64,000 bases of DNA from Arthrobacter sp. ZGTC412. Its GTDB lineage: Bacteria > Actinomycetota > Actinomycetes > Actinomycetales > Micrococcaceae. The first letter of the stretch is position 1. Each line of letters opens with the position of its first letter. Location of the stretch: assembly GCF_002929215.1 (NCBI RefSeq), contig NZ_PJII01000016.1:41882-105881 (forward strand), given 5' to 3'. Below the pieces are notes generated by a model that saw only the letters and a program-made list of their open reading frames with translations, was not told the DNA's origin and searched no databases. A program made the position numbers and the translations under genes. Of this stretch, positions 63,100 to 64,000 are shown one piece after another.

Positions 63100-63527
63100 G
63101 TGTTCCTCCAATGCCTAGTACATGCAATGCGCATAGTGATTTCCATTACTCCCAAGCCAACACCCTTTGTGCCTGCGCTTCAAGCTGACGCCCCTGGCAT
63201 GGCGCATATTCTGCGTCACACCTGATGAGACCAGCCCGCCGCGCAGCGGCTTTTCGTCACACAACCAGTATGACGGCGAAATACAGCAGAGCCGCCAAAG
63301 CCGCGGCTACGCATCGCGCTGGCGTGAGAGTTAGAGTGGCAGGTGACAACTATGCCTGCGGGGCAACAACCCTGTAACTCCAATGCAGATGTAGGAATGC
63401 TAGGACCCTGCCCGGCACACATGACCGGGCTGTTGTAACCGATACGTCGCACACGGCGTATATACGCCGGGCGGTCACCCTGCCCGGCCTGAGTGCGCCA
63501 TCAAATGCGCGCAAAGAGAGGTTGGAC
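63100..63527. other. Divergent intergenic region between the DUF3052 gene and aceE
   Basis: The 428-bp gap should contain promoters for both directions. A perfect 16-bp palindrome (63454-63469) is the most striking feature. GC-rich hairpin-like stretches occur at about 63218-63250 and 63400-63435. No credible coding frame is seen. Confidence 0.6.
63454..63469. promoter_or_regulatory. Candidate operator palindrome upstream of aceE
   Basis: CGGCGTATATACGCCG is a perfect 16-bp palindrome, 58 nt before the aceE start. No matching regulator is adjacent, so the assignment rests on symmetry and position. Confidence 0.5.
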
Positions 63528-64000
63528 GTGGCTGCAGGAGAAGATACCTCCCATATCCTCAGCGGGTTGACTAACCAGCTGCCTGATCGTGATCCGGAAG
63601 AGACCGCCGAGTGGGTTGAGTCCCTGGATTCTTTGATCAGGGAACAGGGCACCGAGCGTGCCCAATACATCATGCGGAGCCTGCTGCAGCGTGCCGGTGC
63701 GCAGAGCGTCGGGGTGCCGATGGTGACCACCACCGATTACGTGAACACCATCCCGGTGGACCAGGAAGCGCCGTTCCCCGGCAACGAGGAATATGAGCGC
63801 CGTTACCGGGCCTACATGCGGTGGAACGCCGCGATCATGGTGCACCGGGCGCAGAAGGCGAATATCGGGGTGGGCGGGCACATCTCCACCTATGCCGGCG
63901 CTGCCACCCTTTATGAAGTGGGTTTCAACCACTTCTTCCGCGGCAAGGACCACCCGGGCGGCGGGGACCAGGTCTTCTTCCAGGGCCACGCCTCCCCCGG
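63528..64000 (+). CDS. aceE: Pyruvate dehydrogenase E1 component, homodimeric type (5' part)
   Basis: ThDP-dependent E1 of the pyruvate dehydrogenase complex, which decarboxylates pyruvate and passes the acetyl group to E2. GTG 63528 follows GAGAGG with 6 nt spacing. About 157 residues are visible: N-terminal helical region ([27 protein letters not shown]), [33 protein letters not shown], and the ThDP-binding [22 protein letters not shown]. The rest continues beyond the window end. Confidence 0.97.
   Translation, partial: MAAGEDTSHILSGLTNQLPDRDPEETAEWVESLDSLIREQGTERAQYIMRSLLQRAGAQSVGVPMVTTTDYVNTIPVDQEAPFPGNEEYERRYRAYMRWNAAIMVHRAQKANIGVGGHISTYAGAATLYEVGFNHFFRGKDHPGGGDQVFFQGHASP

Noticed and set aside
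63216-63452. 78-residue minus-strand open frame in the aceE upstream region
   Set aside because: Low similarity to any family, no ribosome binding site, and it covers the promoter region that the divergent genes need.

Overview
This window reads as chromosome from a high-GC actinobacterium of the Micrococcaceae, most like Arthrobacter/Pseudarthrobacter. The evidence is gene content and order: a homodimeric-type pyruvate dehydrogenase (aceE) next to DUF3052 and an AhpE-type peroxiredoxin, paired clpP1/clpP2, a Rv2466c-type mycothiol enzyme, an MptB-like mannosyltransferase, DUF4233 after folC, and the block clpX-clpP2-clpP1-tig-nei2-rpiB-pepN, which parallels Mycobacterium tuberculosis Rv2460c-Rv2467. 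Nearly all of the window is core chromosome. I see no insertion sequence, prophage, integrase, CRISPR array or plasmid function.

Layout. 1-5.8 kb: thiD (cut by the window edge) behind a TPP riboswitch, RNase E/G, a VKOR-family membrane protein, and ndk. 5.8-11.3 kb: an ileS-folC-DUF4233 unit on the minus strand behind an actinobacterial translational T-box. 11.4-15 kb: a short-chain dehydrogenase and valS. 15-26.6 kb: the protein quality-control block (Rv2466c-like protein, clpX, clpP2, clpP1, tig), tRNA-Pro and tRNA-Gly, nei2-type glycosylase, rpiB, a DUF1648-type membrane protein, pepN and an OsmC protein. 26.6-34 kb: an epimerase, an MscS channel coupled to a truncated haemoglobin, tesB, ettA, a DUF6993 lipoprotein, and a second ssb. 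34-36 kb: tRNA-Arg, a membrane protein and a CPBP protease.

35.7-45.2 kb is the carbohydrate region. A ROK repressor diverges from xylA-xylB. It is followed by a minus-strand, translationally coupled trio (Gfo/Idh dehydrogenase, DUF993 DHDPS-like enzyme, xylose-isomerase-like TIM barrel) that diverges from a LacI regulator; two LacI-type palindromes lie between them. An alpha/beta hydrolase follows lacI. The trio is my best candidate for an uncharacterised catabolic pathway.

45-64 kb: DNA alkylation repair protein, MptB-like enzyme, orn, tRNA-His, def, a membrane-anchored HNH nuclease, a long GapB-type GAPDH, TspO, RNase P RNA, yaaA, a coiled-coil protein with a degenerate zinc ribbon, a Nif3-like protein, msrA, cysK-cysE, gnd with a divergent FadR-type regulator, DUF6504, tRNA-Val, a sirtuin, AhpE-type peroxiredoxin, DUF3052 and the 5' end of aceE.

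Most transcription units end in strong GC-rich hairpins, several with perfect 14-22 bp stems that serve convergent genes. Start codons were chosen from Shine-Dalgarno spacing and from overlaps with neighbours, and many are GTG.
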